Shown here one piece after another: positions 16,460-27,000 of a DNA stretch of 64,000 nt; position 1 is the stretch's first letter; each line of letters starts with the position of its first letter. The position numbers were made by a program, and so were the translations under genes. The notes under the pieces are model-generated. The model worked only from the letters and a program-made list of their open reading frames with translations. It did not search any database and was not told the origin of the DNA. The stretch comes from Balneola sp. EhC07 (GTDB lineage Bacteria > Bacteroidota > Rhodothermia > Balneolales > Balneolaceae): positions 434,001 through 498,000 of the forward strand of contig NZ_LXYG01000017.1 in the NCBI RefSeq assembly GCF_001650905.1, read 5' to 3'.

Positions 16460-19400
16460 ATGTCGAAAAAGTTTGAAGAAATAAAGCAGCTTAACTATCC
16501 GAAGTCGGAAGTTGAGACAATGAATTGGTGGAAGGACCATGACATTTTTAAACAGAGTTTAGAAACTCGGGAAGATGGAATACCCTTCACATTTTATGAA
16601 GGACCACCAACTGCTAACGGTAAGCCGGGAATCCATCATGTAATGGGGCGAACAGTGAAAGATATGTTCTGTCGATACAAGACGCTCAAAGGATTCAGAG
16701 TAGAACGAAAAGCGGGTTGGGATACACATGGTTTACCTGTAGAAATTGAAGTAGAAAAAGAGCTGGGTTTAGAAGGCCGCTCTCAGGTAGAAGAGTTTGG
16801 CATTGCTAAATACAATGCGAAGTGTCGTGAAAGTGTTCTTAAGTATAAAGATCTTTGGGATGATCTCACTTCCCGTATGGCTTATTGGGTAGATCAGGAA
16901 GATCCGTATATCACATTCAAAAACGAATACATTGAATCTGTTTGGTGGGCTTTTGATAAGCTTTTTGAAAAAGGATTGGTGTATAAAGGATACAAGATCC
17001 AATGGTATTCTCCAGGTTCAGGAACGGTGCTGTCCTCTCATGAAGTAAGTTTGGGTTACAAAGAAACTCAGGATCCTTCCGTTTATGTGAAATTTAAAGC
17101 TGATGGCGAAGAAAACACTTATTACCTGGCATGGACTACGACTCCATGGACGGTAGTTTCGAATATGGCGTTGACCATAAATCCAAAGCTTACATACGCA
17201 AAAGTATCTTTCGAAGGTGAGAATTTTATTGTCGCTAAAGACTGTGCAGAACAGGTTTTCGGAGAAGGTTTTGAAATTCTTGAAGAAATTCCCGGGCATT
17301 CTTTATTAGGAAGAACTTATGAACCGGTTTTTGACTTTGCTTTTAAAGACTTTGACAAGTCAGAAGCCTGGAAGATTATCGAAGCAGAATATGTTACTAC
17401 TGATGAAGGAACAGGCGTAGTTCATACTGCTCCGGCTTATGGTGCGGATGATTTTGATTCTTGCCAAAAGGCTGGTATACCGATGTTCAATCCTATTGAT
17501 AGGGAAGGTAAATTCACCAGTGAAGCACCTGATTTTGAAGGACAGTGGTTCAAAGAAGCTGATAAAGATATTGCGCGTGCCATAAAAGAAAAGAACCTGA
17601 TGTTCAGGCATGAGACTTGTGTTCACAATTATCCGTTTGATTGGAGAAAAGGAACACCGCTGATGAGTTATCCAGTTGATTCATGGTTTATCAAAACTAC
17701 CAGTGTTAAAGAACGCATGGTTGAGCTAAACAAGAAAATAAACTGGAAACCTGAAAGTACAGGAAGTGGTCGTTTTGGAACCTGGCTGGAAAATAATGTA
17801 GACTGGGCTGTTTCAAGACAAAGATATTGGGGAACTCCGATTCCAATCTGGGTTAGTGATAAAGACCCTGAGTATGTGGAATGTATCGGAAGTATGAGAG
17901 AGCTTCGTGAGAAAGCAGGGCTCAATGAGCTGGACGAAATCGATCTTCACAGGCCGTACATAGATGATATTACATGGGAAGCTCCCGATGGCGGAACCAT
18001 GAGAAGAATTCCTGATCTTTTAGATGTCTGGTTCGATTCAGGCGCAATGCCGTTTGCTCAATGGCATTATCCGTTCGATAACGATCATGAATTCAGCTAC
18101 AATTATCCGGCTGATTTTATAGCAGAAGGAGTGGACCAAACAAGAGGTTGGTTCTACACATTGCACGCTTTAGGAACGATGCTTTTTAATGAAGAAGCGT
18201 TCCGTAATGTGATCTCCAATGGTTTGGTTCTGGATGAGAACGGCGAAAAAATGAGTAAGTCGAAAGGTAACACTGCTGATCCTTTTGAACTCATAAATAA
18301 ATACGGCGCTGATACAGTTCGATGGTACATGATGAGTAACTCATCACCATGGGAAAATCTAAAGTTTTCTGAAGACGGACTGAAAGAAGTTCAGCGAAAA
18401 TTCTTCAATACTTTAGTGAATACGTATTCCTTCTTTGCCTTGTATGCAAATATCGATGGATTTACTTATTCCGGTTCCCAGATTCCTACCAATGAACGTC
18501 CTGAAATTGATCAATGGGTTATCTCCAGATTGAATACTACCATTAAAACGGTAGAAGGATTTTTAGAAGATTATGAGCCGACCAAAGCTGCCAGAGAATT
18601 AGAAGAGTTTGTAGAAGAATTAAGTAACTGGTACGTACGAAGAAATCGTCGTCGTTTTTGGAAAGAAGGTAATACGCTTGATAAAACAGCTGCTTACCAA
18701 ACTTTGTACGAATGTCTTAAAAGTCTGAGTAAAATGATCAGCCCGATAGCACCTTTTATGGGCGAGTGGCTATATCAGAATCTGAACAGAGTTACAGGCT
18801 TGGAAGAAAAATCAGTTCATATATCATTCTTCCCAACTGTAGAAGAGACCGCGATTTTCAAAAAGCTTGAACATAAAATGGATATGGCAAGATTGATCTC
18901 TTCCATTGTTCTGCGTATTAGAAATCAGATCGAGATGAACGTTCGACAGCCTCTGGCTAGAATTATTCTACCGATCAAGGACGAAGCAGAAAGAGCGGCC
19001 ATTGAATCCGTAAAAGATATTATCTTAGAAGAGGTGAATGTGAAAGACATTCAGTTTGTGGATGATGATTCAGGAATTGTACATAAATCAGCGAAAGCCA
19101 ATTTCCCGGTTTTAGGAAAAAAGCTTGGCCCCAAAATGAAACCTGTTGCAGCTAAAATTGCTCAGCTATCGACGGATGAGATCACTCAATTTGAAAAAAA
19201 TGGTTTCCTTGAGTTAACCCTTGAGGATGGTGAAACAATTAGATTAGACGAAGACGGTCTTGAGATCGTTAGAACCGGACTGGAAGGTTGGCAAGTTGAA
19301 ACTGAACGCGGATTAAGCGTAGCTGTCGACACGGAATTATCTCCGGAATTAAAACTTGAGGGTTTCGCCAGAGAGTTCGTTAATAGAGTACAGAGTATGC

Positions 19401-19621
19401 GAAAAGAAGCAGACTTTGATGTAGTTGACAGAATACAAATTGGTTTTACGGGATCAGAAGATCTTAAAGAAGCAGTGGTTTCTATGGATGAGTACATTAA
19501 AAGAGAAACACTTGCTGAAGAAATTAAACTTGAAAATTTAGACGTTTCCGACTTTGTAAAAGAGTGGGAAATTGGCGATGATGATTGCAAAATATCTATT
19601 CGCAGAACAGTTAATACATAA
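16460..19621 (+). CDS. ileS: isoleucyl-tRNA synthetase
   Basis: Charges tRNA-Ile with isoleucine in the cytosol. The 1053-residue protein has the class I signature near residues 49-64 (PPTANGKPGIHHVMGR, a GIHH variant of HIGH), the Rossmann fold with the editing insertion (TTTPWTVVSN region), the WYMMSNSSPWEN block and KMSKS at 597-601. The C-terminal anticodon-binding part continues to about 1050 residues. Length and the variant HIGH suggest the eukaryote-like (type 2) IleRS, often mupirocin-resistant; that is inference. The DksA-like and lspA genes follow at close spacing. Confidence 0.97.
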   Translation: MSKKFEEIKQLNYPKSEVETMNWWKDHDIFKQSLETREDGIPFTFYEGPPTANGKPGIHHVMGRTVKDMFCRYKTLKGFRVERKAGWDTHGLPVEIEVEKELGLEGRSQVEEFGIAKYNAKCRESVLKYKDLWDDLTSRMAYWVDQEDPYITFKNEYIESVWWAFDKLFEKGLVYKGYKIQWYSPGSGTVLSSHEVSLGYKETQDPSVYVKFKADGEENTYYLAWTTTPWTVVSNMALTINPKLTYAKVSFEGENFIVAKDCAEQVFGEGFEILEEIPGHSLLGRTYEPVFDFAFKDFDKSEAWKIIEAEYVTTDEGTGVVHTAPAYGADDFDSCQKAGIPMFNPIDREGKFTSEAPDFEGQWFKEADKDIARAIKEKNLMFRHETCVHNYPFDWRKGTPLMSYPVDSWFIKTTSVKERMVELNKKINWKPESTGSGRFGTWLENNVDWAVSRQRYWGTPIPIWVSDKDPEYVECIGSMRELREKAGLNELDEIDLHRPYIDDITWEAPDGGTMRRIPDLLDVWFDSGAMPFAQWHYPFDNDHEFSYNYPADFIAEGVDQTRGWFYTLHALGTMLFNEEAFRNVISNGLVLDENGEKMSKSKGNTADPFELINKYGADTVRWYMMSNSSPWENLKFSEDGLKEVQRKFFNTLVNTYSFFALYANIDGFTYSGSQIPTNERPEIDQWVISRLNTTIKTVEGFLEDYEPTKAARELEEFVEELSNWYVRRNRRRFWKEGNTLDKTAAYQTLYECLKSLSKMISPIAPFMGEWLYQNLNRVTGLEEKSVHISFFPTVEETAIFKKLEHKMDMARLISSIVLRIRNQIEMNVRQPLARIILPIKDEAERAAIESVKDIILEEVNVKDIQFVDDDSGIVHKSAKANFPVLGKKLGPKMKPVAAKIAQLSTDEITQFEKNGFLELTLEDGETIRLDEDGLEIVRTGLEGWQVETERGLSVAVDTELSPELKLEGFAREFVNRVQSMRKEADFDVVDRIQIGFTGSEDLKEAVVSMDEYIKRETLAEEIKLENLDVSDFVKEWEIGDDDCKISIRRTVNT

Positions 19622-19631
19622 GGATAAAGTT

Positions 19632-20030
19632 ATGGCTGATAAATCAAATACCGAGGAAAGAGTATCTCCTTATACCGACAAAGAGCTTGAATATTTTCGT
19701 GGAATAATCGAAAAGAAGCTAAAAGAATCAGAAGACGAACTGAATACATTACAGAAGTCTCTTCGCGAAAGCATGGAAAATGCCTCTGACGAATCAGCCT
19801 ATTCTTTCCATATGGCTGATGCCGGAACGGATGCCCAGGAACGTGAAAAAACGTATGTACTGTTGAACCGTACCAGAAAATTTATCAAGTATCTGGATGA
19901 TGCTATCAAGCGTATCGACAATAAAACGTATGGTGTTTGTAAAGTTACAGGTAAGAAAATTGCCAAGGGCAGACTGGAAGCAGTGCCACATACGCAGCTA
20001 AGTATTGATGCGAAACTAAAGCGTAGATAA
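19632..20030 (+). CDS. TraR/DksA-type RNA-polymerase-binding protein
   Basis: From the ATG at 19632, ten bases after ileS ends, the product has 132 residues. A longer in-frame start inside ileS is unlikely. It has a long coiled-coil-like region (EKKLKESEDELNTLQKSL), ASDESAYSFHMADAGTDAQE, and a globular end with TYGVCKVTGKKIAKGRLEAVP. DksA-like proteins insert the coiled coil into the RNA polymerase secondary channel. The zinc finger is reduced: only one Cys remains of the usual four, as in several relatives from this phylum. Position between ileS and lspA is a typical order. Confidence 0.88.
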   Translation: MADKSNTEERVSPYTDKELEYFRGIIEKKLKESEDELNTLQKSLRESMENASDESAYSFHMADAGTDAQEREKTYVLLNRTRKFIKYLDDAIKRIDNKTYGVCKVTGKKIAKGRLEAVPHTQLSIDAKLKRR

Positions 20031-20044
20031 TTAATCAAAGAGAT

Positions 20045-20632
20045 TTGAATCGAACCAAACTTATTGCGCTTTTAACGCCGGCTGCTGTTGTTCTGATACT
20101 GGATCAGATCACGAAATACATAATCCGAACGTCTCCCGAACTTCATAATAAAGTTCTGATAGAAGGATGGTTGCGATTGTATTATACTCAGAATCCCGGA
20201 ATGGCAATGGGGATAGACTGGTTGCCAACCATCGTGGTGAGCTCAGTCGCTATTCTGGCGGTAACAGGTATTTTGGTTTATTTACTCCGTTCCATTGAAA
20301 CAGCTTCTATAGGATATCTGATATTTATGGGATTGATTCTGGGTGGAGCTTTCGGAAATATTTCGGACAGAATTTTTATGGGATATGTAGAAGGCAACGG
20401 TGGAATTCTTGAAGGACATGTAGTCGATTTTATCTATTTCAGCCTTCAGATAAATGACTGGACAGTTTTCCCTTATATCTTTAATGTAGCTGATATTGGC
20501 ATCTCTGTTTCAATCATCTCGTTATTGATCTTCAGCAAGAAACTTCTTCCGGCTTCACAAAAAGAAGAGCCTGCAGCAGAAGTAGATGTTGCCGGTGAAG
20601 AAAGAGCTGTAGAGGAAATTTCTAAGAAATAA
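20045..20632 (+). CDS. lspA: lipoprotein signal peptidase (signal peptidase II)
   Basis: Cleaves the signal peptide of lipid-modified prolipoproteins in the inner membrane. The 195-residue protein shows the four-helix layout and the motifs LDQITKYIIR, YTQNPGMAMG, GGAFGNISDR with catalytic Asp108, and FNVADIGIS with Asp150. The start is a TTG at 20045: the in-frame TAG at 20024 leaves no upstream ATG, and the next internal Met would remove the first helix. The acidic C-terminal tail (residues about 170-195) is beyond the family core. The gene lies 14 bp after the DksA-like gene. Confidence 0.95.
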   Translation: MNRTKLIALLTPAAVVLILDQITKYIIRTSPELHNKVLIEGWLRLYYTQNPGMAMGIDWLPTIVVSSVAILAVTGILVYLLRSIETASIGYLIFMGLILGGAFGNISDRIFMGYVEGNGGILEGHVVDFIYFSLQINDWTVFPYIFNVADIGISVSIISLLIFSKKLLPASQKEEPAAEVDVAGEERAVEEISKK

Positions 20633-20636
20633 AAGG

Positions 20637-21815
20637 CTAGTTTTTTCTTACAGGATCGTCCAGAAAATCTATACTTGTATCGATAGCAACCTGATCTACG
20701 ATCTCTAATCCAAAACTTTTGATGCCAATTCTTTTCACCGGATTATTGGACAGAAGACGGATCTTGCAAACGCCTAAAGATTTAAGAATTTGAGCACCTA
20801 TTCCGTAATCTCTGGAATCGCCTTTTTTCGGATTGTTATTTTCTTCCTCTGGTTCAGGATTGCCTTCCTGCATTGCCTTTAATGTGCGAAGTTGATTTAC
20901 AAGCACGGAACCACGTTGATTTCTGTTCATATACAGAACGACTCCTTTTCCTTCACGTTCAACCTGAAGCATTGCCTGATGAAGCAACTCACTGGTATCA
21001 TTCAAACGGCTTCCGAAAATATCGCCGATCAGATCAGAAGAATGAACACGTGTGAGAACAGGTTCTTCCTTATTCCAGCTTCCTTTTGTGAGCGCCATGT
21101 GGATGTCGCCCGTCAGATTTTCTTTGAATGCTCTGAGCTTAAAATCACCATACATGGTCGGCATATTGATGTCCATCACTTCGTGAACTAAAGATTCATT
21201 CTCATTACGGTATGCAATAAGATCTTTAATGGTGATGAATTTCATATCATATTTCTGTGCGATCTTAGCAAGATCCGGAACACGAGCCATTTCACCATCT
21301 TCATTCATGATCTCGCAGATAATACCAACAGGTTTTAATCCGGCTAGTTTTGCAAGATCAATGGCAGCTTCAGTATGTCCGGCACGGCGAAGAACACCGC
21401 CATCTACTGCAAGAAGTGGAAAAACATGTCCGGGTCTTCTGAAATCAACAGGTTTTGCATCTTCATTTGCGATTTCGCGAATAGTGTTAGCGCGATCAGC
21501 AGCAGAAATGCCCGTGGTTGTCAATCTTTTATGATCGATAGAAATGGTAAAGTTGGCCTCATCAGGATCAGCGCCATCGGTGACCATGTGAGTAAGTTTT
21601 AGCTTTTCGGCACGACTTTTATTGATTGGTGCACAAACCAACCCACGGCCATGAGTGATCATAAAATTTATAGCTTCGGTAGAAACCATTTCTGCAGCCA
21701 TCAGAAAATCGCCTTCATTTTCACGATCTTCATCATCGACAACAATAACCATTTTGCCATTTTTAATGTCTTGAATGGCTTCAGGGATGGTATTAAATTT
21801 TATAGAGTCACTCAT
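20637..21815 (-). CDS. ribB: DHBP synthase with degenerate GTP cyclohydrolase II domain
   Basis: Two-domain protein of 392 residues. The N-terminal DHBP synthase (about 1-205) is intact: VDDEDRENEGD (26-36), TTGISAADR, RPGHVFPL, GHTEAAIDL (146-154) and NEDGEMAR. It makes the four-carbon precursor of riboflavin from ribulose 5-phosphate. The C-terminal domain (about 215-385) aligns with GTP cyclohydrolase II (RVHSSDLIGD, RDYGIGAQIL, LLSNNPVKR), but the three zinc cysteines are Asp261, Asn272 and Thr274, the QEGRGxGL motif reads RNQRGSVL, and an acidic linker replaces part of the fold. GTP cyclohydrolase activity is probably lost or strongly changed. Hence ribB only. Confidence 0.9.
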   Translation of the reverse strand: MSDSIKFNTIPEAIQDIKNGKMVIVVDDEDRENEGDFLMAAEMVSTEAINFMITHGRGLVCAPINKSRAEKLKLTHMVTDGADPDEANFTISIDHKRLTTTGISAADRANTIREIANEDAKPVDFRRPGHVFPLLAVDGGVLRRAGHTEAAIDLAKLAGLKPVGIICEIMNEDGEMARVPDLAKIAQKYDMKFITIKDLIAYRNENESLVHEVMDINMPTMYGDFKLRAFKENLTGDIHMALTKGSWNKEEPVLTRVHSSDLIGDIFGSRLNDTSELLHQAMLQVEREGKGVVLYMNRNQRGSVLVNQLRTLKAMQEGNPEPEEENNNPKKGDSRDYGIGAQILKSLGVCKIRLLSNNPVKRIGIKSFGLEIVDQVAIDTSIDFLDDPVRKN

Positions 21816-21824
21816 TTGACTGAA

Positions 21825-22148
21825 TTACTTTTTTTCCTGCTTATTTGGATTCACATCATTGATAGCGGATTTCAAAAATCTGATCTTGACATTTCCACCA
21901 ACTTCGATCAACACAGAATCGTCTTCAATTGTATTTAGCACACCAATCATTCCTGAAGAAGTAACAACTTTGTCGCCCTTTTTCATTTCAGAAACTTTGT
22001 TCTGAATTTCTTTCTGTTTCTTGCTTTGTGGACGAATAATGAAAAAGTAAAAAACCACAAAGATAGCGCCCATAAAGATAAGGCTTGTATATCCACTTCC
22101 TTCACCTTCAGCAGGTGGTGCCATTAGAAAAAACGTAAGTAAACTCAT
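21825..22148 (-). CDS. yajC: preprotein translocase subunit YajC
   Basis: 107 residues. One membrane helix (about residues 21-39, SLIFMGAIFVVFYFFIIRP) is followed by the family signature RPQSKKQKEIQ and a small KGDKVVTSSGMIGVL domain. YajC associates with the SecDF complex at the translocon. It lies 9 bp upstream of the ribB start on the same strand, so both are probably in one transcript. A lone TAnnTTTG-like element precedes it. Confidence 0.95.
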   Translation of the reverse strand: MSLLTFFLMAPPAEGEGSGYTSLIFMGAIFVVFYFFIIRPQSKKQKEIQNKVSEMKKGDKVVTSSGMIGVLNTIEDDSVLIEVGGNVKIRFLKSAINDVNPNKQEKK

Positions 22149-22178
22149 TTATAAATTTTTAATAGTTAATTAGAAGCC

Positions 22179-22186
22179 CAAAGATA
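22179..22186 (-). promoter_or_regulatory. candidate -7 element for yajC
   Basis: On the minus strand the bases read TATCTTTG, fitting TAnnTTTG, about 30 bases before the yajC start. No convincing -33 element is seen. Confidence 0.25.
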
Positions 22187-22241
22187 CGGCATTATTGACT
22201 GAATCTCACTGCTTTTTGGCGATCTGAAATGTTAAAGATAC

Positions 22242-23528
22242 TCAGGATTTGAGTTGATCTTTGAGGGCATCAACGAACCTATCGAGTTCTTCAAGCGTGG
22301 TATACACATTGGGAGTAACGCGTATTCCCTTAAATTGATCGTGATTGATTGGGGTGGTAATTATCCTGTAATCCCGCCATAAGGCAGCGTTCAGATCATT
22401 TGGTGCAATGCCTTTCAACTCTACCGTAGCAATTGCACAAGCGTATTTGGGGTTTCTACTGGTATGTAACACAACGCGGTCATTATCAATCAGCTGATCT
22501 ATCCAGTAGTCGTTCAAGTACTTTAGTCTGGCTTCTTTTCTGTCAGAGCCAATGCCTTCATGGAAAGTAAGTGCTTCACCAATTGCTAGATAATTTGCAG
22601 CAGGATGCGTTCCTATCTCTTCAAATTTCCGGATGTTCTCATCCATGGTTTCGGGAGCAGCCATCATAGGCCAAAGATCTTTGATCTTATCTTTCTTTAC
22701 ATACAACATTCCCGTTCCGTGAGGAGCGAACAGCCATTTATGAAGACTGGTGGTATAATAATCACAATCCAGGTCCTCTTGTTTGAAAGTAAAATGAGCA
22801 AAGGCATGAGCGCCATCCACAATAACAGGAATTCCTTTTTTGCGAGCCATTTGTACTACTTTTTTAACAGGCAGGATCTGTCCCGAAATATTAACAATAT
22901 GGCTCATTAGAATGAGTTTGGTTTTCGGAGTGATATTTTGCTCAAACAGAGAGACGATCTCGTCATCATTTTCAGCCGGAACGGGAATACTGAATTGATT
23001 GAGTTTTATTCCTTCACGACGTTCTCGTTGTTGGAATGTAGTGATCATTCTAGGGTAGTCCTGATCAGTAGTAAGAACTTCATCTCCTTTTTTAAGATCT
23101 ATTCCCAGCTGGCAGATCTGCAGACTCTCAGACGCATTACGGGTTAGAGCAATTTCTTCAGTATCCACACCAAACATTCTGGCTATTCTTTGGCGAACAC
23201 CTTCACGTCTTGGTTCCAAAATCCGCCACATATTATAAACAGGTGCTTGATTGGAGAAGTCCAGATGTTTCTTCATAGCCGCTTGAACAAATTCAGGAGA
23301 AGGACTGACACCGCCATTATTCAGATTTATGAGACTTCGATCTACGGTAAAAGCCTGCTGTACGGTAGCCCAGAAATCTTCATCTTTTGCTATATCAAAA
23401 GCTGATCCTGAAAACGAATTCAGTTCTTCGTAAAAAGAGTCAGAAAGCGGTTTGGTAAGAAAAGCGGTAGAAGCCAAAGCAAGTGCCCCACCGGATATTT
23501 GATTAATAAACTGCTTACGTGAACTCAT
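22242..23528 (-). CDS. class V aminotransferase-fold PLP enzyme, exported
   Basis: 428 residues. The start MSSRKQFINQISGGALALASTAF resembles a twin-arginine leader with Lys in place of one Arg, so export is likely but not certain. The PLP enzyme core has VIVDGAHAFAH with the cofactor-binding Asp, and the Schiff-base Lys264 in TSLHKWLFAPHG. Overall it resembles isopenicillin-N epimerase-like and cysteine desulfurase-like members. The substrate is unknown. It lies between yajC and the YtxH gene on the same strand but is separated from both by clear gaps and a terminator. Confidence 0.9.
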   Translation of the reverse strand: MSSRKQFINQISGGALALASTAFLTKPLSDSFYEELNSFSGSAFDIAKDEDFWATVQQAFTVDRSLINLNNGGVSPSPEFVQAAMKKHLDFSNQAPVYNMWRILEPRREGVRQRIARMFGVDTEEIALTRNASESLQICQLGIDLKKGDEVLTTDQDYPRMITTFQQRERREGIKLNQFSIPVPAENDDEIVSLFEQNITPKTKLILMSHIVNISGQILPVKKVVQMARKKGIPVIVDGAHAFAHFTFKQEDLDCDYYTTSLHKWLFAPHGTGMLYVKKDKIKDLWPMMAAPETMDENIRKFEEIGTHPAANYLAIGEALTFHEGIGSDRKEARLKYLNDYWIDQLIDNDRVVLHTSRNPKYACAIATVELKGIAPNDLNAALWRDYRIITTPINHDQFKGIRVTPNVYTTLEELDRFVDALKDQLKS

Positions 23529-23591
23529 ATTTTCTCCAATAATTTATTACTGAGATTTAAAGATTGGGGGTTAAAAAAGCAAGGTATAAAC

Positions 23592-23627
23592 AAAAAAAGG
23601 ATGACATCCTTGCGAACATCATCCTTT
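23592..23627 (-). terminator. Rho-independent terminator
   Basis: On the minus strand AAAGGATGA (23619-23627) pairs with TCATCCTTT (23596-23604) and is followed by T residues to 23592. It ends the transcript of the YtxH gene. Confidence 0.8.
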
Positions 23628-23651
23628 AAATTTCAAAATAGGAGAAAAGAC

Positions 23652-23957
23652 TTAGCCTTCTTTAACATCATCGATGCTTTCAAGAAGAGTCTCAGCTTCT
23701 TTGATCAGATCATCAGCTTTTTGTTTTGCTGACTGAACAACTTTATCGCCTTTGTCTTTTGCTTCGGAAATGAGTTGTTGTTTTTCTTCTCTTAGCTGGG
23801 CGATCAGATCGTTAAGCTCATCTTTGTAGTTGCTTAGTTGATATGAAAGACGGTTTCTGGTGTTCTTTCCTGTATCGGGAGCATAAAGAAGTGCTAAAAC
23901 GGTTCCTGCTAATGCTCCTGTTAAAATGCCTGCAATAAAATTACCTGACTTGTTCAT
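23652..23957 (-). CDS. YtxH domain-containing protein
   Basis: 101 residues. A glycine- and alanine-rich N-terminal membrane segment (NFIAGILTGALAGTVLALLYAPDTGKNTR) is followed by a long charged helix (about residues 40-95), exactly the YtxH layout. The APxxGxxxR signature is visible. YtxH-like proteins are associated with general stress responses in other bacteria; the mechanism is unknown. It is a single-gene unit ending in a good terminator, downstream of the RND operon on the same strand. Confidence 0.9.
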   Translation of the reverse strand: MNKSGNFIAGILTGALAGTVLALLYAPDTGKNTRNRLSYQLSNYKDELNDLIAQLREEKQQLISEAKDKGDKVVQSAKQKADDLIKEAETLLESIDDVKEG

Positions 23958-24052
23958 AATAAAATCCTCAAATTAAAATTCTTTCTTTCTAACTATAACA
24001 AGAATAGCTATTCGTAGTTCCAATATCTATCGTTTCAGGAAAAAATATCATA

Positions 24053-27000
24053 TTAACTTTCCAATGCTCGCTTTTTAGAAGAGAAGAAGTTTTTAAGAAT
24101 TGCACCCCAAATTTCTCTAATGAAGTTTATTACTTGTTTAAAGCCCACTGAAATGGTAGGAGTAATAAACAAAGTAAAGATCACACCAAAGGCTAAGCCC
24201 CCGATTACTGTTTTGGCAAGTGGTGACCAAATTTCTGCTCCGGCACCTAACTCAAGTGAAAGCGGAATCATTGAACAGATAGTAGTTATTGCTGTTAGCA
24301 AAATGGGACGCATTCTTCTTTTACAAGCATAAATAATTCCATCAAGGAATTCTGAACCTTTATTCAAATCAAAAGCCATGCCTCTTGTTTTTAAGTGCAT
24401 GTAATCCACAAGTACAATTCCATTATTTACGATAATACCTACTAACATAAACAATCCGATATTTCCGGTAGTGCTTAGCGGATTTCCAACTATGTACAGA
24501 GAGAATAAAGCTCCAAAAAGAGCCATCGGTATACACAACCAGATCACAAAGGGGTCACGGAAGTTTTCGAAAAGTGATGCCATGATCATGAACATCAACA
24601 CAAGTGCGGCTAAACCCGCAAATAAGAATTGTTGTGCACCTTCCTCAGCTTCCCGGGTTGCTCCTGTAAATTCATAGCGATAACCTTCAGGCATTACCAC
24701 TTCATTTGTGATAAAATTAGTAATGAGTTCACGGTATTCGTTAGCGTCACCTGTAAATTGAATGCTGACATCGAGTAAAATTTCTCTGTTTCTTTTCTGA
24801 TAGGAATCTACTCCTTTAGTTTCAACAAACTCACCAACCGCGACTACAGGCACTCGCTGATCTTCATATTGAAGCACTTCCAGATCAAACAGATCTTCTC
24901 TGGATTTAAGCGAGCTCTTGGCCGTACGAATTTCAATAGGAATTTCCTTACCATCGGCTCTGAAGTAACCCGCCTGATTACCCAATGTCTGAGTACGCAA
25001 TGCATTAGCAACCTGACTGATACTTGAATTAAGTAAACCGACTCGGTTTCTGTCTAACACAAATTGCATTTCCGGGGTTGGATCAGTTCGTCCGTTATCT
25101 ACCTGGATGATATTCGGGTCATCAAGTAATCTGTCTTCTATGGATTTGGAAATCTTAAGCAATTCTTCCATTTCAGGACCAATCAGACTTAGTCTTATGG
25201 ATCCGCCTCCCGACCTGAAACCTCTTCCACCAAAGCGTAATCCGCCACCTTCCACAGAAGCACGGATGGTTACTCCCGGAGCGGTTAACTCTTGCCGGAG
25301 AGCAGCAGCAAGTTCACTACTGGTAATATCTCTTTCTTCGAGGGGAACAAGTTTGAGTGTAAAACTACCACGGTTGGTTTGCTCGGTAAACCGACTTCTT
25401 CCAATTGAAGAAACAACGGTTTCGATCTCTGGTTTTTGTAACAATTGAGTTTCAAAATCCTTCATCACTGCCACTGTTTTAACCAAACGGGTTCCTTCTT
25501 TTAAGGTCACGTTTACATCTACTTCTCCCGAATCTGTTTCAGGAAAACCTTCTTTATCTATTCCCTGATAAATAAATACAGTTCCAAATAAAATACCGAT
25601 CAGTGCTAATCCGGGTATCCATTTATGAAGGAGTAACCAACTCAATACTTTTCCATAGCCATTTTCCAGCTTATGGATCGCTTTAAACATGAAATTTCTT
25701 TTATTGAACATCTCGGAATCCAATACCAAAACGGATAAAACGGGTACTAAGACAATAGAACAAATAAAGGAGATTGCGATCGCAAAGCTTATGGTAAGCG
25801 CGAATTCTTTAAAGAAAATTCCCTGAATTCCGCTGATCAGTGTGATAGGGATAAATACTCCAAGAGTTGTAAGGGTAGAACCCAGAAGAGGACCCACCAC
25901 TTCATTAGTACCTGTAAGAGCAGCATCAAATTTACTTAATCCATCTTCTAACTTTCTGGCAACACTTTCTGCTACTACGATGGCATTATCAACTAATAGT
26001 CCGATCGCGAGAGCTAATGCAGAAATGGTAAAAATATTCAGAGTAAGATCGGCTGCATACATAGTTGCAAAACTGGCAGCGATAGAAACAGGAATGGAAG
26101 TGGCTACAACTAAAGAGATTCTCCACCCGCCCATAAAGATCAGAATTACAAAAATAACTACTATAAGTGCTATTACGGAAGATTGAGAAAGGTTATTGAT
26201 AGAATCCTCAATAGACTGACCTTCATCAGAAAGTATTCTGAGTTCCACGCCGGGGGGAAGAATTTCATTGATCCCGGGAACAGCTTCTTCAACAGCTTTT
26301 ACTACATCAAGGGTGTTGGCGTCAGAGTTTTTTTGTATCTCAATAGAAACACTGTTATTGCCGTTTACATTTACCAAACTGGTAACTTCTGTAAAACCAT
26401 CAGAAACATCCGCTACGTCTTCAACTCTGATCGGAATGCCGTTATCCGAAACTTTTATAATGGTTTTTTTTATCTGTTCAACATCTTCGTATAACGACTG
26501 AGCTCGTACACTATAGCTAATATTTTGAGTTACTACATTTCCAATCGGCAGCTGTACGTTATTTGAACTTATTGCACTTTCCAGATCCTGAGGTACAATG
26601 TTGTGTTGAGCCAGGCTCATTGGTGATACATCTACATAAATTCTTCTTTCGAGTCCGCCACGTGTGTCTGCTGAAGCCAAACCTACAATTCGTTCCAGTC
26701 TTGGCTCCACAAGTTCTATTGCTAGTTCACGTAATTCATCCAATCCTCTTAAGCCAGAGTTAATGCTTAATTGCATGATCGGTCTGCTTTCCGGATCAAA
26801 CTGAAAGATAGCAGGTGCCCGAGCCTGAGCAGGTAGATCAGCTCGGATCTGATCGATAGCTTTTTGGACTTTTAGCTCCGTTTTTCGGATGTCAGTTCCT
26901 TCAAAAAGTCGTAAAATTACAAATGCACTTCCACGACTTACACGGGCTTCCAACGATTCAATTCCTTCGATGGCAGAAACGGCTCCTTCAATCGGAGTTA

